A stretch of 48,442 bases of DNA from Chloroflexota bacterium. GTDB lineage: Bacteria; Chloroflexota; Dehalococcoidia; Lucifugimonadales; UBA3495. The stretch's first letter is position 1, and each line of letters starts with the position of its first letter. Made by a program: the position numbers and the translations under genes. Of this stretch, positions 8,215 through 17,666 are shown piece by piece. Below the pieces are notes generated by a model. That model did no database searches and was not told the DNA's origin. It was given only the letters and a program-made list of their open reading frames with translations. The stretch is from the NCBI GenBank assembly GCA_022568195.1, contig JADFFS010000007.1, positions 1-48,442 of the forward strand, in the 5' to 3' direction.

Positions 8215-11200
8215 ATGTCAACTTCAACTGGCGCCAACCGATACGTCCACCTGCACAATCACACCGAATATAGCATGCTGGACGGCATAAGCCGCATCCC
8301 AGACCTGGTGTCCCAGGCCAAAAACCTGGAAATGGACTCCCTGGCCATCACCGACCACGGCAGCCTCTACGGCGTGGTGGACTTCTACTCGGCCTGTAAA
8401 GAAGCTGGGATCAAGCCCATCATCGGCTGCGAAGTCTACGTTGCCAACGGTAGCCGGCTCGATAAAACCGGCACTGAACGCAGTCCCTATCACTTGGTCC
8501 TTCTGGCCCGGGACGACACGGGCTACCACAATTTGCTGCAGCTGGTGACCAAAGCTCACGTTGAGGGGTTCCACTACCGGCCGCGCATCGACCGGGAGCT
8601 GCTGGAGCAGCACCACGGAGGCTTGATCGCCCTTTCCGGCTGCCCATCAGCCGAAGTCCCCCGGCGCCTCGCCGACGGGGCTATGGATGAAGCTACCCGG
8701 GCTGCCCAGTGGTACAAGGATCTGTTCGGCGACGGCTATTACCTGGAGTTGCAGCGCCACGAGCACGTACCCCAGCTTTCCGAAATCAACCAGGGGTTGG
8801 TCACTCTGAGCCAAGAGCTAAACTTGCCCTTGGTGGTAACCAACGACGCCCACTACGTCCGGCAGAGCGACTCGCCCTTGCAGGACGTTTACATTTGCAT
8901 CCAGACCAACACCACGATCCACGATGAGAAGCGCCTGCGCATGGAGGACGATTCCTACTATATCAAGAGCTCCCAGGAAATGAGTCTGCTCTTTGCGGAC
9001 TTCCCCCAGGCATTGGAAAACACGCTGAAAATCGCCGACATGTGCAACGTGGAGTTGGACTTCGACCAGACTCACCTTCCCAAGTACCCCACCCCCGACG
9101 GGGCCGATGCCGACGAGTACCTGGCCCAACTTTGCTGGGAAGGCTTCCACCAGCGCTATCCTCATTCCACTCCGGAGCAAGAGCAGCGCCTGAAATACGA
9201 GCTTGACGTCATCAGGCACACCAGCTTTGCCAACTATTTCCTGGTGGTCTGGGACATAATCGGCTTCGTACGGCGCAGCGGAATCATGCACGCGGTACGG
9301 GGCAGCGCCGCCGCCAGCGTGGCGCTGTATTCCTTGGGCATCACCAACGTGGACCCCCTGGAATACCGCCTGGTCTTTGAGCGTTTCCTGAACATGGAAC
9401 GCAAGGAGATGCCCGATATCGACCTGGACTTTCAAGACGACCGGCGGGACGAGGTGCTCCACTACGTGATCGAACGCTTCGGCAGCGACCGGGTGGCCCA
9501 GATCATCACATTCGGCACGTTGGGAGCCAAAGCCTCGCTGCGTGACGTAGGCCGGGCACTGGGCATGAGCTACGGCGAGGTCGACCGCATTGCCCGCATG
9601 GTCCCGTTCAAGGCCCGGACCCTGGAGGACGCGCTCAGGGTCAACCCAGAGCTGCAGAACGCCTACCAGAACGAGGAAAAGATACACCAGTTGGTGGACA
9701 CCGCCCGGGGATTGGAAGGCATCGTACACCACGTCAGCACCCATGCCGCAGGGGTGCTCATTTCCGACGAGCCCCTGGCCGAGACCGTTCCCTTGCAGCG
9801 TCCCACCCGGGGCGACGAAGACAGCCCGGTGTTGATGACCCAGTACTCCATGGACCCGGTGGCCCGCCTGGGCCTGCTCAAGATGGACTTTTTGGGCTTA
9901 ACCAACCTGACTATCTTGGACCGGGCCGTGAAGTTGGTCGAGGAAAGGCGGGGAATTAGGATAGAACTCGACCGCCTCCCCCTGGATGACCAGGCCACCT
10001 TCGACCTACTTTCTTCTGGGAACACCACCGACCTGTTCCAACTGGAAAGCGCCGGGATGCGGCGCTACATCAAGGAACTAAAGCCCTCCAACCTGGGCGA
10101 CATCGCGGCCATGATAGCCCTCTACCGTCCCGGCCCCATGGAAAACATCGACGCCTTCATCAACGCCAAGCACGGCCGTGTGCCCATCACCTACCCCCAT
10201 CCCAGCTTCAAGGAGTTGCTGGACGAAACCTACGGAATTATCGTCTACCAGGACCAAGTATTGCTGATCCTGCAGCAGTTTGCCGGTTATTCCCTGGGCG
10301 GAGCCGACATTGTCCGCAAAGCCATGGGCAAGAAAATCGCCTCGCTAATGGCCCAGGAACGGGACAATTTCGTCGCCGGCGCCAAGGCCAATGGGTTTGA
10401 CGAGAAGGTGGCGGTTGATATCTTCGACCTCATCGAGCCTTTCGCTGGCTATGCATTCAACAAGGCTCACAGCGTCAGCTACGCCCTTATCTCCTATTGG
10501 ACCGCCTTCTTCAAAGCCCACTATCCTCTGGAGTACATGGCCTCGGTGCTGAACTCCCGCTTGGACCACCCGGAAAAGGTGGTTAGCTCCATCAACGAGT
10601 GTTTCCGTTTGAAGATCCCAGTGTTGCTGCCTGACATCAGCCGCTCCGAAGAGTTCTTCACCATCGACCAAGAGAGTGGCTCGCCGGCGGGCTTGAGGGT
10701 CGGCTTGGCGGCCATCAAGACCGTGGGAGAGGCGGCCGTACGGCCTTTGGTGGAAGAGCGCAAAAAGAACGGTCCCTACAAGTCTATAGATGACTTTTGC
10801 CGACGGGCCGATGCCCGCGGTCTCAACCGCCGGACCATGGAGAGCCTGGTCAGGGCTGGCGCATTTGACAGCCTGGCGCCCCGCGGGGCGGTCCTAGCTT
10901 CCCTGGACCAGATTGTCGCCACGGCGCAACTGACCGCGCGCAGCCGCAGCGCGGGCCAATCCAGCATGTTCGACGGATCACCGTCCGGCGACTCTGGAGT
11001 GGATCCCGGTCCCGGCATCGCTCTAGACGGGCCCGACGTTTCCCCTGAAGAGAAAGCGGCGTGGGAGCAGGAGCTTCTGGGAGTAGCCCTGTCCCACAAC
11101 CCCATGCTGCAACTGGCCAGCCTGGACGCCGGTGACGCTGTCAACTCCTTCGACCAGCTTGACGAAGAGATGGAAGGACAGACGGTGTCTTTGTTGGGCC

Positions 11201-11868
11201 ATGTGTCGGGTATCACCGAGAGGACCACCAAGGAACAAAAGCGGTTTCTGATCGTGACTCTGGAACTCTTGGGCGGCCCCGTGGAAATCATGGTGTGGCC
11301 CAACGTTTTGGAGCGCACCCAAGACCTGTGGATTTCAGGTCAGGTCATCAAGGCCACGGGCAAGTTGCGGCTTCGCAACGACCAGATGTCCTTGGTCTGT
11401 GAACAAGTAGAGCGATATACCTCCGCCGATGGAGTATCAGGCAACGGTCACAAGACCCGGCCAGCCAGGAAAACATCCGAACCTCAAAATGGTCCGCCCC
11501 AACGAAAGAACGGGACAGCGGCCCGTCGATCTGACCATGATCCCGCCAACATCACTACTGATCCCGTCCCACATAAGCCGCCGAACGGGAACGGTGATCC
11601 CCATCGCACCCTGCATTTGGGAGTCACCGAATCGGACAACAGCGTGGAAGATGCTCACCTGCTACGTGAGGTGGTGCGGCTTCTCTTGGAATATCCGGGG
11701 AAAGACCGCATCAACCTGGAGATTCACACCGCTGCCGGGACGATATTGCTGGAACTGCCGGGAGTCAGCACGGGGTACTGCGATGAGCTCCAACAACGCT
11801 TGACCACCATGCTGGGGGCCGACTCGGTGCGCCTGCAGGATGCCGTTGGAATAAACGGCCATACCTAA
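8215..11868 (+). CDS. dnaE: DNA polymerase III alpha subunit DnaE
   Basis: 1217-residue replicative polymerase. The start is the ATG at 8215 with GGAGG just upstream, not the TTG at 8200. Domains in order: PHP domain beginning HLHNHTEYSMLDG (about residue 12), polymerase core with the catalytic PDIDLD motif (Asp401 and Asp403, the same numbers as in E. coli) and a third Asp in KMDFLGLTNL (about 558), a tandem helix-hairpin-helix region, then a C-terminal OB fold (about 1000-1070). There is no inserted exonuclease domain, so this is the DnaE1 type, not PolC. After the OB fold a charged, poorly conserved linker of about 70 residues leads to a compact terminal domain (HLLREVVRLLLEYPGKDR onward). 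Single gene between strong spacers. Confidence 0.97.
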   Translation: MSTSTGANRYVHLHNHTEYSMLDGISRIPDLVSQAKNLEMDSLAITDHGSLYGVVDFYSACKEAGIKPIIGCEVYVANGSRLDKTGTERSPYHLVLLARDDTGYHNLLQLVTKAHVEGFHYRPRIDRELLEQHHGGLIALSGCPSAEVPRRLADGAMDEATRAAQWYKDLFGDGYYLELQRHEHVPQLSEINQGLVTLSQELNLPLVVTNDAHYVRQSDSPLQDVYICIQTNTTIHDEKRLRMEDDSYYIKSSQEMSLLFADFPQALENTLKIADMCNVELDFDQTHLPKYPTPDGADADEYLAQLCWEGFHQRYPHSTPEQEQRLKYELDVIRHTSFANYFLVVWDIIGFVRRSGIMHAVRGSAAASVALYSLGITNVDPLEYRLVFERFLNMERKEMPDIDLDFQDDRRDEVLHYVIERFGSDRVAQIITFGTLGAKASLRDVGRALGMSYGEVDRIARMVPFKARTLEDALRVNPELQNAYQNEEKIHQLVDTARGLEGIVHHVSTHAAGVLISDEPLAETVPLQRPTRGDEDSPVLMTQYSMDPVARLGLLKMDFLGLTNLTILDRAVKLVEERRGIRIELDRLPLDDQATFDLLSSGNTTDLFQLESAGMRRYIKELKPSNLGDIAAMIALYRPGPMENIDAFINAKHGRVPITYPHPSFKELLDETYGIIVYQDQVLLILQQFAGYSLGGADIVRKAMGKKIASLMAQERDNFVAGAKANGFDEKVAVDIFDLIEPFAGYAFNKAHSVSYALISYWTAFFKAHYPLEYMASVLNSRLDHPEKVVSSINECFRLKIPVLLPDISRSEEFFTIDQESGSPAGLRVGLAAIKTVGEAAVRPLVEERKKNGPYKSIDDFCRRADARGLNRRTMESLVRAGAFDSLAPRGAVLASLDQIVATAQLTARSRSAGQSSMFDGSPSGDSGVDPGPGIALDGPDVSPEEKAAWEQELLGVALSHNPMLQLASLDAGDAVNSFDQLDEEMEGQTVSLLGHVSGITERTTKEQKRFLIVTLELLGGPVEIMVWPNVLERTQDLWISGQVIKATGKLRLRNDQMSLVCEQVERYTSADGVSGNGHKTRPARKTSEPQNGPPQRKNGTAARRSDHDPANITTDPVPHKPPNGNGDPHRTLHLGVTESDNSVEDAHLLREVVRLLLEYPGKDRINLEIHTAAGTILLELPGVSTGYCDELQQRLTTMLGADSVRLQDAVGINGHT

Positions 11869-12640
11869 GCTGCCTCTTAACGCCGCATCTGTCTGTAGAA
11901 GGCGATCTGAAGTCCCTTCCCCGTCTCCTAATGCGTCTCCATACCACACCGGCCACACCGATCTCCTTCGGGTAAACCGCCTTGAATGCGAGTGCACTCA
12001 CCAAGGCTACCTACCGGGAAATCACACCGGGAACTTGCGCCAGTAACCCAGATTAACCTTGGCCGATACGATAAGGCCCAGTCAATCTGATTTAGAAGTT
12101 GAGACATATTATATTTGAGTTGTTGTTTTCCGCATAACGCCATCATCCCCGCTGTATGGGGCGTATTGCTCAAAATTCACTGTTACCGAAGATCAGCCCA
12201 TGCCTCAATTGAGGTTGACGGCATGAGTAACTGTTGGTAAACTTCCACGGATTACAACAGGGCCTCACCTGGGTGGTGCAGTTGTGGAGGTGGGAAGTCT
12301 AATAGTAATCGTCGCACCGGTTAAGGTGAAGACATGAATACAGACGTCCCATCTACTCGTGATATAGGACCCCAATCGGCGATGGCCCTGGGCCTTAACC
12401 TTTCTACCGCCGTCCATGGTCCGGTGCTTCCGGCAACCCGGCGGCTCCATTTGGATCGCGCTCTACCCACTGAGCCTTAGCTCCACTCCTCGGCTACAAC
12501 TTTCTATTTCCTTCTCTATTGTTTTTCGTTCGGAACCGACCCCATTAAACCTATTCCTGTTTTACCGACTCGTCGTTCAGGGGCTGCTTCCGAAACCCTG
12601 ACCCATCGTAAAGCCTACTGAGATCTAAAGGAACATAACA
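11869..12640. other. 770-bp region without a recognisable gene
   Basis: No ORF with a credible ribosome site or family signature. The minus strand at about 12453-12485 contains a tRNA-like D-arm (GCTCAGTGGGTAGAGC), but acceptor, anticodon and T arms do not follow, so it is not called. The unusual length for this compact genome could hide a small RNA or a long 5' leader of the phosphonate operon; I see no terminator hairpin with a T-run after dnaE. Confidence 0.6.
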
Positions 12641-13660
12641 ATGCACCGGACCGGATCACCCGTAGACATGGACCCGGAACAGGTCAATGAGTTAGCCCGT
12701 AATTTCTGGTATTCGGCAATACTGCGAGCGGGCATCAAGCTCGACGTTTTCTCCATTCTTGAAGGCAACAACCTAACGTCTGGGGAAGTGGCTCGCCGCA
12801 TCGGCGCATCACCTAGATACGTCCAAGCGTTTCTGGATTGCTGCGGGGTCTTGGATTTACTTGATAAGGAGGGCGACCAATATACCAACTCCCCTCTAAC
12901 GTCCAGGTTCCTGGTCAAAAACAAGAAAGAATACGTGGGCGATCACGCGCTGCACCACACCAACACCTGGGCATCCTGGGGCCGGCTTGACGAGATAGTA
13001 AAAGAAGGGAAAACGCTGCTCCCCTACGAGACGGGCTTCGTGGATGCTCCCACCTACTGGAACGACTACATGATCGGACAGCATAACCGCGCCGAATCGG
13101 GCCAGGCCCGTCATCTGGTCGAAAGCTTGGACCTCAGGGGCAAGCACAAAATGCTGGACCTCGGTGGAGGCGCGGCCAGCTACAGCATCGCATTGTGCGC
13201 CGCCAACCCGGACCTTCAAGCTGTTGTGTTGGACCAAAAAGAGCCTCTGGACATTGCCCGGCCACTGGTTGAGCAACATGACCTGGGCAACCAAATAACC
13301 CTACTGGAAGGGGACTTCTTGGACACTCACCTGGAGCCGGACTACGACGTTGTCTTGATTTCGGGAGTGGTTCTTATCAAGTCCGAGGCCGATTGCCAGG
13401 CACTATTCAAAGTGGCTTACGACAAAATGTTGCCGGGAGGCCTGATCGTTATTCAAGACTACATGCGCTTGGACCACAGCCCCACCAGACAAAAACTGGA
13501 CGCCTTGGAAGACCTATACGTATTGGTCGCCTTTGACCCCGGGGCTGGTGACCGGGAGGGAGACGTGGTTTCATCCTGGCTTGTAGATGCCGGGTTCCAA
13601 AACCCCAATATGATTCCTTTACCCACCCAATTGGCGGTGATAACCGCGGAGAAACCGTGA
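12641..13660 (+). CDS. SAM-dependent O-methyltransferase, dimerizing COMT-type
   Basis: 339 residues. The N-terminal ~100 residues form the winged-helix dimerisation region typical of plant-COMT-like and acetylserotonin-type O-methyltransferases (LTSGEVARRIGASPRYVQ). The Rossmann part has the SAM motif LDLGGGAASYS near 168-178 and the acidic ribose-binding loop VVLDQKEP, with LISGVVLI and a late ALEDLYVLVAF segment. ATG at 12641 has AAAGGA about 9 bases upstream. It precedes the PEP mutase gene by 103 bases on the same strand and may modify the pathway product or an intermediate, but a separate small-molecule substrate is equally possible. No catalytic histidine assignment is safe from sequence alone. 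Confidence 0.85.
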   Translation: MHRTGSPVDMDPEQVNELARNFWYSAILRAGIKLDVFSILEGNNLTSGEVARRIGASPRYVQAFLDCCGVLDLLDKEGDQYTNSPLTSRFLVKNKKEYVGDHALHHTNTWASWGRLDEIVKEGKTLLPYETGFVDAPTYWNDYMIGQHNRAESGQARHLVESLDLRGKHKMLDLGGGAASYSIALCAANPDLQAVVLDQKEPLDIARPLVEQHDLGNQITLLEGDFLDTHLEPDYDVVLISGVVLIKSEADCQALFKVAYDKMLPGGLIVIQDYMRLDHSPTRQKLDALEDLYVLVAFDPGAGDREGDVVSSWLVDAGFQNPNMIPLPTQLAVITAEKP

Positions 13661-13763
13661 GCGCCTGGACCAAAGTAACCCGCGGCGCCAGGTTTCCAAC
13701 TGAGTCCATCTGAATCCATATTCCTGCGGCAAGGGCATATTTTAGGTTGAAGGGGGGAATGTC

Positions 13764-14759
13764 ATGATCCTTGAAAAGAAAGTTACACCTGGGGAGCGTC
13801 TACGAGCGCTGAAGCAGGCCATCGACCGAAAGGGCTACGTCCGTATCCTGGAGGCTCACAGTGGCCTCAGTGGCATCATAGCCGAGTCCGCCAGGGTGCA
13901 GACGGGCCAGGGCATCCTGGAATACGACGGGCTTTGGGAAAGCAGTCTGACCGACTCCGCCACCAAGGGACTGCCCGATGCCTCCATCGTTGGCTGTGAT
14001 TCTAGGATTCACACCATCGACGAGATTCTCAATGTGACCTCCAAGCCCCTCATCGTCGACGGAGACACCGGGGGCGAACCGGCCCAGTTTGAATACCTGG
14101 TTCAGCACCTGGAACGCTTGGGTGTGTCGGCGGTCATCATCGAAGACAAGGTATACCCCAAACGCAACAGTCTGGATGCCTCCGCCAGCCAGGACCTCGA
14201 AGACCCAATGGTTTTCGCGGAGAAGATCAAAACCGGAAAGGAAGCGGCCGTCACTCCCGACTTCATGATCATGGCTCGCCTGGAGAGCCTGATCGCCGGC
14301 GGCACAGTGCGGGAGGCCCTGGACCGGGCCGAGAAATATATCCTGGCCGGGGCCGACGGCATAATGATCCACTCCAACAAGCCGGATCCAGGTCCAATAC
14401 TTGAATTCGCGGACGCTTACCAGCGATTGTGCCAGCGGTTGGGCCGCCGCCCTGTTTTGGTAAGCGTACCAACCACCTACAACACGGTGTCCGATGCCGA
14501 GCTTGCCAACCGAGGATTCAACATCATCATTCACGCCAACCATATGCTCCGGGCCGCATACAAGGCCATGGCCGAGGTCGCTAGTACTATTCTGGCCGGT
14601 GGAAGCAGCCTGGAAGCGAACCCGCTGTGTGCAACGGTCCCGGAGGTATTCTCCACTGTTGGATTCGACCGCATCACCCGCATGGACCGGGAACGAGTCG
14701 AGACCATGCGCCGCGTGAGCGCCGAGACCAACGGAGCAGCGGCAAGGAGCAACGGGTAG
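13764..14759 (+). CDS. pepM: Phosphoenolpyruvate phosphomutase
   Basis: 331 residues of the isocitrate lyase/PEP mutase superfamily. The diagnostic PEP mutase signature EDKxxPKxNS is present as EDKVYPKRNS at residues 127-136, which separates it from lyases of the same fold. The enzyme rearranges phosphoenolpyruvate to phosphonopyruvate, forming the C-P bond that opens nearly all phosphonate biosynthesis. VDGDTGG (around 94-100) carries the metal-ligand aspartate region. ATG has AGGGGGG upstream. Next, 10 bases downstream, is the decarboxylase needed to pull the unfavourable equilibrium forward, exactly the expected partner. Confidence 0.95.
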   Translation: MILEKKVTPGERLRALKQAIDRKGYVRILEAHSGLSGIIAESARVQTGQGILEYDGLWESSLTDSATKGLPDASIVGCDSRIHTIDEILNVTSKPLIVDGDTGGEPAQFEYLVQHLERLGVSAVIIEDKVYPKRNSLDASASQDLEDPMVFAEKIKTGKEAAVTPDFMIMARLESLIAGGTVREALDRAEKYILAGADGIMIHSNKPDPGPILEFADAYQRLCQRLGRRPVLVSVPTTYNTVSDAELANRGFNIIIHANHMLRAAYKAMAEVASTILAGGSSLEANPLCATVPEVFSTVGFDRITRMDRERVETMRRVSAETNGAAARSNG

Positions 14760-14769
14760 ACGCCGGGCT

Positions 14770-15264
14770 ATGGATGCCCAATCCTTCTGGGGAGTACTGA
14801 AAGCCCGCGGCCTCAATTTCTTCTCCGGTGTGCCCGATTCCACCTTCGGGAACGCCTATAACTTCATGGTCAACGATCCGGAAGTTCGGTATGTCCCAGC
14901 GGTTCGGGAGGATGCGGCCTTGGGAGTGGCCAGCGCCGCTTACTTCTCTGGGAAGCTGGGTGGTGTCATGATGCAGAATTCCGGAATCGGCAACATTATC
15001 AACACCTTGACTTCCTTTAGCTTGATGTACAAGATTCCTGCATTGCTCGTAGTGGGCTGGCGGGGCTATGGGGGACCGCCCAACGATGCCCCAGAACACT
15101 GGATCATGGGAGTCAAGACCCCCCAGATTTTCGACCTGCTGGAAATGCCCTATGAGATCCTGGAGCCAGACAATCTGGAAACAATCTTGGACCGGCTGCT
15201 AGACTCCATCGATAAGCAATCCGTGCCCGGGGCGTTGCTGGTACGGGCCGGGATGATCGAGTGA
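14770..15264 (+). CDS. Phosphonopyruvate decarboxylase, N-terminal (PYR) subunit
   Basis: 164 residues corresponding to the pyrimidine-binding half of a thiamine-diphosphate decarboxylase (SGVPDSTFGNAYN, AVREDAALGVASAAYFSG with the essential Glu, QNSGIGNIINTLTSF). Most phosphonopyruvate decarboxylases are a single ~380-residue chain; here the enzyme is split, as in archaeal sulfopyruvate decarboxylase ComD/ComE. The stop overlaps the next start as GTGA (15261-15264), so both halves are translationally coupled. Context next to PEP mutase and AEP transaminase favours phosphonopyruvate over sulfopyruvate as substrate. Confidence 0.88.
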   Translation: MDAQSFWGVLKARGLNFFSGVPDSTFGNAYNFMVNDPEVRYVPAVREDAALGVASAAYFSGKLGGVMMQNSGIGNIINTLTSFSLMYKIPALLVVGWRGYGGPPNDAPEHWIMGVKTPQIFDLLEMPYEILEPDNLETILDRLLDSIDKQSVPGALLVRAGMIE

Positions 15265-15842
15265 TCGACCGCATCATTGCCATCGAGACCATCTTGAATC
15301 GGGTGAAGGCCGGCGATTCGGTTTTGAGCACCACGGGAATGATTTCCAGGGAGGTTTTCGTCACCGACGACAGGCCGGGCAACTTTTACATGATCGGCTC
15401 CATGGGCCTCCTGTCTTCCTTCGGATTGGGGTTGGCGATAATGTCCCCCCAGCAGAGGGTCCTTGTACTAGAAGGGGATGGCAGCTCGTTGATGAGTCTG
15501 GGCAACATGCCGATCATAGCCACGGAACGCCCCGGCAACCTGATCCACGTTATCCTGGACAATGAGGCCTACGAGTCCACAGGGTCCCAGCCTTCCATCA
15601 GCTCAAAAGTGGATTTGGCCCAGATAGGGAAAAGCTGTGGCTACGCCCACGCTGTACGCGTAGAAGACGTCGAAGCACTGGAAGGGGCGCTCTCGGACTG
15701 CGACACGAACGCGGGACCGCACCTGATCCTGGTCAAGGCGGGGATTGCGCCGGTAGAAGGCATTCCCAGGGTTTCCCACTCTCCAACAACCATTCGGGAC
15801 CGTTTCAAGGCAGCGACGCAATCTGGGGGTCAGGTCAAATGA
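15261..15842 (+). CDS. Phosphonopyruvate decarboxylase, C-terminal (ThDP-binding) subunit
   Basis: 193 residues starting at a GTG that overlaps the previous stop by 4 bases. It holds the diphosphate/metal-binding motif GDGSSLMSLGN (residues 72-82) followed by ILDNEAYESTG, the DN replacing the classical NN end of the ThDP motif, as is usual in sulfo/phosphonopyruvate decarboxylases. Together with the preceding subunit it would convert phosphonopyruvate to phosphonoacetaldehyde and CO2. Its stop overlaps the transaminase start as ATGA (15839-15842). Substrate choice is inferred from the operon. Confidence 0.88.
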   Translation: MIDRIIAIETILNRVKAGDSVLSTTGMISREVFVTDDRPGNFYMIGSMGLLSSFGLGLAIMSPQQRVLVLEGDGSSLMSLGNMPIIATERPGNLIHVILDNEAYESTGSQPSISSKVDLAQIGKSCGYAHAVRVEDVEALEGALSDCDTNAGPHLILVKAGIAPVEGIPRVSHSPTTIRDRFKAATQSGGQVK

Positions 15843-16909
15843 TTATATTTTCCCCTGGTCCGGCGAATATCTCCGAGCGGGTACGATCGGCCCTGACCAA
15901 CCCCGACATCGGCCACCGGGAGAGCGAGTTCACCACGTTGCTACAAGAGACCCGCTCCCTCTTGTTGCAGGTGTGCGGCGTCACCCAGGGTTATGCCTGC
16001 GCCGTGCTCGGCGGCTCCGGGACCACCGGCATCGAAGCGGCAATCACGTCTCTCTGTGATGTGAGCACTGGGGCATTGATTCTTTCCAACGGGGTATACG
16101 GCGAACGGGCCGCACAAATTGCCCAGGTGTTCGGGATTCCCCATACACTGGAAAAGTTCGATTGGACCAGCCCGATTCCCTTGGAGCGGGCAGAGGAGCT
16201 TATCGCCTCCACCGCTCACGACGCGGTATACCTGATCCACCACGAGACCACCACCGGGGTGCTCAACGCCTTGCCGGAGATTGCCCAGATCGCCAAGCGC
16301 CACGGCAAATGGGTCATGGTAGACGCCGTAAGCAGCATCGGAGGAGAGGAACTCGACCTGCCGGGTTGGGGTGTGGACCTGATCATTGGGTCGGCCAACA
16401 AATGCATCCGCGGGGTCCCAGGAGTTGGCTTCGTAGTCGGGTCCAACCCCTTTCTGGAAACCATTTCCAAACGCCGGCCCGTGGCATTTTCAACCGACTT
16501 GGTCAACACCTTGCAGCGCGAAGAGGTCGGCGAGACGCCCTTCACACCCCCGGTGCAAACCATGTATGCCCTGCACGAAGCCTGTGAAGAATTGTTGGAA
16601 GAGGGAGTGGCAAACCGTATCGTCCACTACCAGGAAATAGCCGAGACTTTGCGCGATGGCCTCTCGGCCCTGGAGCTTTCTTTCCTGGTGCCGAGACATC
16701 AGATGTCCAACACCATGACCTCGGTCGTCCTGCCGGATGGGGTTTCTTACGCCGACTTGCACCAGCCCCTGAAGGAGCAAGGCTACGTGATCTACAAGTC
16801 CCAAGGGGTCTTGAGCGAGACCACATTTCGACTGGGCACCATCGGCGTTATCACCAAGGACGACGTCCGTGGTTTCCTTCAGGCCCTGGGACAAGTCCTG
16901 GGTCGATGA
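15839..16909 (+). CDS. aepZ: 2-aminoethylphosphonate transaminase
   Basis: 356-residue fold-type I PLP enzyme. FSPGPANISERVRSAL at the start and GSANKCIRGVPGVGFV with the PLP lysine at about residue 188 are typical of PhnW-type aminotransferases. The family interconverts phosphonoacetaldehyde and 2-aminoethylphosphonate; PhnW works in degradation, but coupling to PEP mutase and decarboxylase here shows the biosynthetic direction. No phnX (phosphonatase) or C-P lyase gene is present, which supports that. Starts by ATGA overlap with the decarboxylase gene. A related alanine-glyoxylate-type activity is the main alternative and is unlikely in this context. Confidence 0.9.
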   Translation: MIIFSPGPANISERVRSALTNPDIGHRESEFTTLLQETRSLLLQVCGVTQGYACAVLGGSGTTGIEAAITSLCDVSTGALILSNGVYGERAAQIAQVFGIPHTLEKFDWTSPIPLERAEELIASTAHDAVYLIHHETTTGVLNALPEIAQIAKRHGKWVMVDAVSSIGGEELDLPGWGVDLIIGSANKCIRGVPGVGFVVGSNPFLETISKRRPVAFSTDLVNTLQREEVGETPFTPPVQTMYALHEACEELLEEGVANRIVHYQEIAETLRDGLSALELSFLVPRHQMSNTMTSVVLPDGVSYADLHQPLKEQGYVIYKSQGVLSETTFRLGTIGVITKDDVRGFLQALGQVLGR

Positions 16910-16946
16910 CCGGGGCTGGATTTCTGCTTGCATCGAGGGGAGCTCA

Positions 16947-17642
16947 GTGACCGACCCCGACTACTCCGCCGACTTTTACCGGAAATACGCCCGGGAATAC
17001 GCTCACGTGTCCGCCGAGTTTATTCAGTCGGTTTACATCAAGTCATCCCATCCGGGATTGAAGCACGACTGGGACCTGTGGGAGAGACTGAAACAGCTTG
17101 TCGGCGAGGCCCGCCGGGGGCTGGACGCCGGATGCGGGGCCGGCGCCCGGGACGTGTACAACGCCTGGACCCAAGGCTACGACATTACGGGCGTCGACTC
17201 CATCGAGGAGAACATCCAGGCGGCCTGGGACCTCCATCCCGACATAGCTGACCGGGTTTTCGTCGCTGATCTACAACAGCCCCTGCCCTTCGACGACCAG
17301 TCCTTTGACTTCGTGTTGTGCAACGCCGTGATTCAGCACATCGAAGCGCGATTGGTCCGGGAAATGGTGCTGCCCCAGTTGATCCGGGTGCTCAGGCCGG
17401 GAGGTGTGCTGCAACTGATGTTCAAAAACGGCCAGGGAGTCGCCACCGTTTTCGACAAAGATTACGGCATCGACCGGAGCTTTCAATTATTCGATGAACA
17501 CGAGATCCTGGGGATCCTCCAAGAGCTGGGCATGGCGCTGGTAGAAGCCGAGTCGCCGGATGAGCTAGGAGGCTTTCTGTACTTCACCGACCCCAAACCC
17601 ATAGACTATTGTGTATTCTTCGCCCGCAAAGATGGGGCGTGA
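16947..17642 (+). CDS. Class I SAM-dependent methyltransferase, phosphonate operon
   Basis: 231 residues from the GTG at 16947, which has GAGGGGAG 5 bases upstream; an earlier GTG at 16869 would lie inside the transaminase gene and lacks a site. SAM motif I is LDAGCGAGARDVYNAW, followed by GVDSIEENI and the motif IV region FDFVLCNAVIQHIEARL, so the Rossmann methyltransferase is complete. It lies 37 bases after aepZ, so it is probably in the operon and may methylate the amino or phosphonate group, or a derived product. Substrate is not readable from the sequence. No cytidylyltransferase or glycosyltransferase follows, so how the phosphonate is attached or exported is not encoded here. Confidence 0.82.
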   Translation: MTDPDYSADFYRKYAREYAHVSAEFIQSVYIKSSHPGLKHDWDLWERLKQLVGEARRGLDAGCGAGARDVYNAWTQGYDITGVDSIEENIQAAWDLHPDIADRVFVADLQQPLPFDDQSFDFVLCNAVIQHIEARLVREMVLPQLIRVLRPGGVLQLMFKNGQGVATVFDKDYGIDRSFQLFDEHEILGILQELGMALVEAESPDELGGFLYFTDPKPIDYCVFFARKDGA

Positions 17643-17666
17643 CCGCGGATTTAACCCCCGGGGCAA

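Noticed and set aside
8818-9744. 308-codon minus-strand ORF inside dnaE
   Set aside because: Antisense shadow of the polymerase core; composition follows dnaE codon structure.
12440-12490. tRNA-like segment on the minus strand (GCTCAGTGGGTAGAGC D-arm)
   Set aside because: The acceptor stem does not pair, the anticodon stem does not form and there is no normal T arm; at most a relic.
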